7,914 nt of DNA from Ruminococcaceae bacterium UBA5391 (lineage in GTDB: Bacteria; Bacillota; Clostridia; Oscillospirales; Acutalibacteraceae), in contig DHOL01000056.1 of NCBI GenBank assembly GCA_002410755.1, forward strand, positions 1 through 7,914, in the 5' to 3' direction. The notes under the pieces were generated by a model. The model was not told the DNA's origin. It was given only the letters and a program-made list of their open reading frames with translations, and did no database searches. Positions 4,582 through 7,914 of the stretch are shown here, one piece after another. How positions within the stretch are numbered: position 1 is the first letter of the stretch; each line of letters opens with the position of its first letter. A program made the translations under genes and the position numbers.

Positions 4582-7500
4582 ATGAAAGATGAAAAAGACG
4601 TTCCGCGCAACAGCTATTCTATCGATGAAATTCTGGCGGAAGAAGAAGTCAAGGGCCGACAGGAACGGCTGACACAGGAGAAACAGCCGCATCCCGGGGT
4701 TGCAACCGCTGACGACATTGTCCGCAGCGCACGGGAAGCTCTGGACATGGACGCAGGGATCATCCCTCACGCAGGCAGTAGGAAACCGGAAGGCAAAAAG
4801 AAGAAGCATTCCTTCTTTGGGAGAAAGAAGAAAAGCGACGATTTTGTCCCCGAAGACGATATCTACTATGGCCTGCAACTTAAATCCCTGGAAGAATACC
4901 GACACGATTACGAGGAAACAATCCGGCTGGACACCACCACGCTCCGCAAGGCGGAAGAATGTGCCCGCAAAAGGCGTGCCGAGCTTCTTGCACAGCAGAA
5001 AGCCGCCAAGCAGGAAGAGAGCCCTGAGAAAAAGCAGGAACCGGAGAAGGCTGCTGCGGAGACACCGGCAAATATGGAGCGGACTAAAACTGCGGAGACA
5101 GGAAAAACTTGTCCGAAGCCACCGGCTGACTTAGGAAGCTCCAAATCCACCGAAGCAAAATCAAAAGCATCGGAAAAGGTCGTCCCAAAGGATTCATCAG
5201 AACCGCTGGAGGATGCCGCCGGAGACATCGGGGCAAAACAGGCAGCAAAGCCGGAAAACGCCACGGTAGAGCACCCGCAGGACAGCTTTCATGGAACAAG
5301 TCTGAACCCGTACCCTCCTGCCATGCCTCCGCGTCCCGATCTGCCCCCAACGGAGCCGCCGATTCCTCCGGCAGTGCAGCCGGGCCCGCAGTCCCAGCCT
5401 GAAATTGGCATTCCCGCCGAGCCTCCGCTTGGCCCTGCCGGTATTCCGGCACCCGGTCCCCTGCAGCCGGGAATCCGCGACTTGGCTTCTTCTGAGAATT
5501 ATCCCGCACCGGAAGAAAAGGCAGTGCAAGCATCCGGAGAGATTTCCGCTTTGCAGGAAACGGCAAAAACGCCTGCCGCTGGGGAAAGGCAGTGGAACCT
5601 TGAGGAAAAACGAGCTCCTGTCAAGGAACCGGTCTCACCGCCGAGCGCTAAAGATGCGACTCCTGCCCCACCTGCAGAAAAAGAACCGGTAAAGCATCCT
5701 GTTCCGGACTACCGTGTCTCTTCACGGCCGCTTCACGTCATCGACCTCAACTGCATGGAGGATACCCTTGCAGCGGAAGCATCCGGTTATGAAGTTGCAC
5801 CCGTCCACGCACCTGAGCCAATTCCTTTCCCTGCCCCGGATGAATCAAAAAGCAAGCCGGAAAATGCCGTGACTGCGAAATCTTCTCAGGGGGTAAGCCC
5901 GGAAGCAGGGAAAGCATCTCCTGCGGAGGTGAAACCGGAAAATGCGGGTAAAGTTGTGAAACTGCCTGCAACAGAATGCCCACCACACCAGAAGAAAGTA
6001 AAAAAGCGTTTCCGCTTTTTTGGGAGCGATGAAGATATTTCGGATACCGGTGAAATACCGGACGAGCCGGAGGAAGAACTTGACGATTACAATTCGCCCG
6101 GCGACGCACCATCGATTCAAAATGACCTTTCTTCCCAGGTCCGCCGGTTTCTCCTGCGTCTTATCGTCACAGGCATCTGTACGGTTGTCATGCTGCCGCT
6201 TAGTGTCCTGTGGGAGCATCCTGCGGTTTTGCCGCAGGAATTACATAGTACGCCGCAGACTTATCTTACCGTGCAGTTTGTCTTCCTGATTACGGCGGCC
6301 GCTTTCTGCGGTTCAACAATCGGCAACGGTCTGCATGGGCTGTTAACTTTTCAGGCAAACACGGACAGTGCCGTCTCCATTGCCGTTCTGGCAGCCGCCC
6401 TACAGGATATCATTTTTTTGTTCCTTGGCATTTCTGGAGACTGCTCTACATACTCTTCCCTTGCTGTTTTTGCCCTGTTCCTCAATACGGCCGGCAAACT
6501 GAGTATGGCAAAGCGTATCTTTAGAAATTTTCGCTTTCTCACATCTCAGGGGCAGAAATACGCCGTACAGACATTTAATGATTTTAACACTGCCCTTCAT
6601 TTGACAAAAGGACTGAATCCCGGCGAGCCAAAGATTGCCTATCAGACAAAAGCCGGTTTCCTCTGCCATTTCCTGCGCCATTCCTATTCTGCCGATGACC
6701 CAAGCGAGCATGTTTCACAGTCCCTCGCACCAATCGGCTTCCTTGCAAGCCTAATCCTATGTATTGCCTCCGCAGTCCTGACAAAAAGCCCTGAGACTGC
6801 CCTGACGGCATTTACGGCTGCCGCATGTGTCTGCGTACCGTTTGCAGACCTGCTGAGTGTAAATCTGCCGCTTGCGCGCCTTTCCAAACTTGCAGCAAAA
6901 TGCGGCGGCATGGTGGTTGGCTGGGACGCAGTGCAACGCTTCTGTGAAACGAATGCCATCCTGCTGGATGCGCAGGACCTCTTCCCGCACGGCACAGTAG
7001 TCCTTATGGGAATTCAGACATTTGCCGGGCAGCGCATCGACGAAGCCATTCTTGATGCCACAGCGCTTACGCAGGCTGTAGGCGGGCCGCTCAGCGACCT
7101 GTTCAGCCAGATTGTGAAAAGCCGGCGTGATATTCTCCCCCATATTGAACGGCCTGTCTATGAGGATGGACTGGGCATTTCCGGTATGGTAAGGGACCGG
7201 ATGGTTCTCGTCGGAACAGGCGGCCTGCTGAAAAAGCACGGCATTGATCCGCCTTCGCATGACTATGAAGAAAAATATCTCCGCTCAGGGAAAATCCCTG
7301 TTTATCTTGCTGCCGGGGGAATGCTTGTTGCCATGTTCCTCGTCAGTTACCGCTCCGATCGCCGCCGTGCAACGGAACTGCGCCGCCTTGAATACAATGG
7401 CATCAGCCTGCTGGTACGCACGCGCGACCCCAATATTACGCCGAACCTGATTGCAGACTGCTTTGGGCTTTCCCCCCACTTTATCTCGGTTCTCCCGGAC

Positions 7501-7800
7501 CATGACGGCAATATTTACAAGGCGCTCCGGGACAGCCCTCCCAAACGTGCTTCTGCGGTGATCGTCACAAAAGGCCGTGCAACTTCCATGATGCGAATCC
7601 TGACAGCCTGTATGCGTCAGCATGGAAATGTTACAATCGGGGTGGCACTTCAGACGGCCGGTGTGGCACTGGGGTTTGCACTTGCAGCCTTTTTTACGGT
7701 GTGTAATGGTCTCGCACAATTTACCGTAACTGCGCTGCTCCTTTTTGAAATTTTTTGGATGTTTGCCGTTATTTTCATTCCTCGGATTCGCAGACCATAA
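4582..7800 (+). CDS. Large membrane protein: disordered N-terminal region plus degenerate P1B-type ATPase-like core
   Basis: A 1072-residue protein that I do not recognise as a named family. Residues 1-515 are Pro/Glu/Lys/Ala-rich and probably disordered. They hold SYSIDEILAE at 11-20, a likely coiled coil at about 105-155, a proline-rich stretch at 240-300, and KPENA three times (223, 425, 451). From 521 on, the layout follows heavy-metal P-type ATPases: four membrane segments (about 521-544, 561-581, 596-616, 624-645), a short loop (646-715) in place of the actuator domain, two segments (717-733, 739-758), a P/N-like region (765-1015), and two final segments (1019-1040, 1044-1066). Catalytic motifs are changed: CPC reads VPF (752-754), DKTGT reads DAQDL (796-800), SEHP reads VGGP, TGD reads TRD (947-949), and TGE and GDGxND are absent. 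GLGISG (863-868) and VGT (877-879) remain. The frame is intact, so this looks like a maintained pseudo-enzyme rather than a pseudogene. The start has AGGGGAG 10 bases upstream, and it is likely co-transcribed with rlmB. Confidence 0.85.
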   Translation: MKDEKDVPRNSYSIDEILAEEEVKGRQERLTQEKQPHPGVATADDIVRSAREALDMDAGIIPHAGSRKPEGKKKKHSFFGRKKKSDDFVPEDDIYYGLQLKSLEEYRHDYEETIRLDTTTLRKAEECARKRRAELLAQQKAAKQEESPEKKQEPEKAAAETPANMERTKTAETGKTCPKPPADLGSSKSTEAKSKASEKVVPKDSSEPLEDAAGDIGAKQAAKPENATVEHPQDSFHGTSLNPYPPAMPPRPDLPPTEPPIPPAVQPGPQSQPEIGIPAEPPLGPAGIPAPGPLQPGIRDLASSENYPAPEEKAVQASGEISALQETAKTPAAGERQWNLEEKRAPVKEPVSPPSAKDATPAPPAEKEPVKHPVPDYRVSSRPLHVIDLNCMEDTLAAEASGYEVAPVHAPEPIPFPAPDESKSKPENAVTAKSSQGVSPEAGKASPAEVKPENAGKVVKLPATECPPHQKKVKKRFRFFGSDEDISDTGEIPDEPEEELDDYNSPGDAPSIQNDLSSQVRRFLLRLIVTGICTVVMLPLSVLWEHPAVLPQELHSTPQTYLTVQFVFLITAAAFCGSTIGNGLHGLLTFQANTDSAVSIAVLAAALQDIIFLFLGISGDCSTYSSLAVFALFLNTAGKLSMAKRIFRNFRFLTSQGQKYAVQTFNDFNTALHLTKGLNPGEPKIAYQTKAGFLCHFLRHSYSADDPSEHVSQSLAPIGFLASLILCIASAVLTKSPETALTAFTAAACVCVPFADLLSVNLPLARLSKLAAKCGGMVVGWDAVQRFCETNAILLDAQDLFPHGTVVLMGIQTFAGQRIDEAILDATALTQAVGGPLSDLFSQIVKSRRDILPHIERPVYEDGLGISGMVRDRMVLVGTGGLLKKHGIDPPSHDYEEKYLRSGKIPVYLAAGGMLVAMFLVSYRSDRRRATELRRLEYNGISLLVRTRDPNITPNLIADCFGLSPHFISVLPDHDGNIYKALRDSPPKRASAVIVTKGRATSMMRILTACMRQHGNVTIGVALQTAGVALGFALAAFFTVCNGLAQFTVTALLLFEIFWMFAVIFIPRIRRP

Positions 7801-7914
7801 CAAGGCCAGAAACGTTTCACATTCGTGTATTCTCCTTAGCCTGTACACTTTTTGAAAGCCGCGAAGGGAGACACCGTATCTCTACAGAAATAAAGCAAAG
7901 CCTCCCACCGCAGT

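Noticed and set aside
7285..7848. 187-codon minus-strand frame at the right end
   Set aside because: It is antisense to the large membrane protein, its translation is Cys/His/Arg-rich shadow-type sequence, and it shows no ribosome binding site.
7801..7914. Terminator or small gene after the large membrane protein
   Set aside because: No stem longer than about four pairs followed by T residues, and no start with a ribosome binding site, could be found in these 114 bases.

Overview
The window looks like a chromosomal segment of a Gram-positive clostridium, probably in the Oscillospiraceae/Ruminococcaceae range. Supporting signs are strong AGGAGG-type ribosome binding sites, sigma-A promoters in AT-rich gaps between moderately GC-rich genes, a clostridial OGG1-type DNA glycosylase, a class II fructose-bisphosphate aldolase and RlmB. 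The family-level placement is inference. I see no insertion sequence, CRISPR array, tRNA or rRNA.

Left half, minus strand (positions 3423 down to 1): an 8-oxoguanine DNA glycosylase/AP lyase (ogg) with its own promoter; a class II fructose-bisphosphate aldolase (fba) with a perfect -10 box upstream and a strong intrinsic terminator downstream; then a separate mtnA-deoD operon with a near-consensus promoter. mtnA and deoD are 3 bases apart, and deoD runs off the left edge. Phosphorolysis by a purine nucleoside phosphorylase followed by MtnA-type isomerisation makes a short route for the sugar of 5'-methylthioadenosine or 5'-deoxyadenosine.

Centre (3351-3779): a 429-base divergent gap without a convincing gene. 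It carries the ogg promoter on the minus strand, the rlmB promoter (extended -10) on the plus strand, and many short dyads. One is a perfect 14-base palindrome sitting where the rlmB -35 box should be. There are also weak DnaA-box-like words at about 11-base phasing.

Right half, plus strand: rlmB (23S rRNA 2'-O-methyltransferase), then 19 bases later a 1072-residue membrane protein that I do not recognise as a named family. Its last ~550 residues follow the layout of a P1B-type heavy-metal ATPase: eight membrane segments, a short actuator-like loop, and a split P/N-domain-like region. Every catalytic motif is altered or absent (DKTGT, TGE, CPC, SEHP, TGD, GDGxND). Its first ~515 residues are a low-complexity, probably disordered Pro/Glu/Lys/Ala-rich cytoplasmic region. 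This apparent pseudo-ATPase with a long disordered tail, co-transcribed with an rRNA methyltransferase, is the most unusual item here. The last 114 bases (7801-7914) show no gene, promoter or terminator that I can support.
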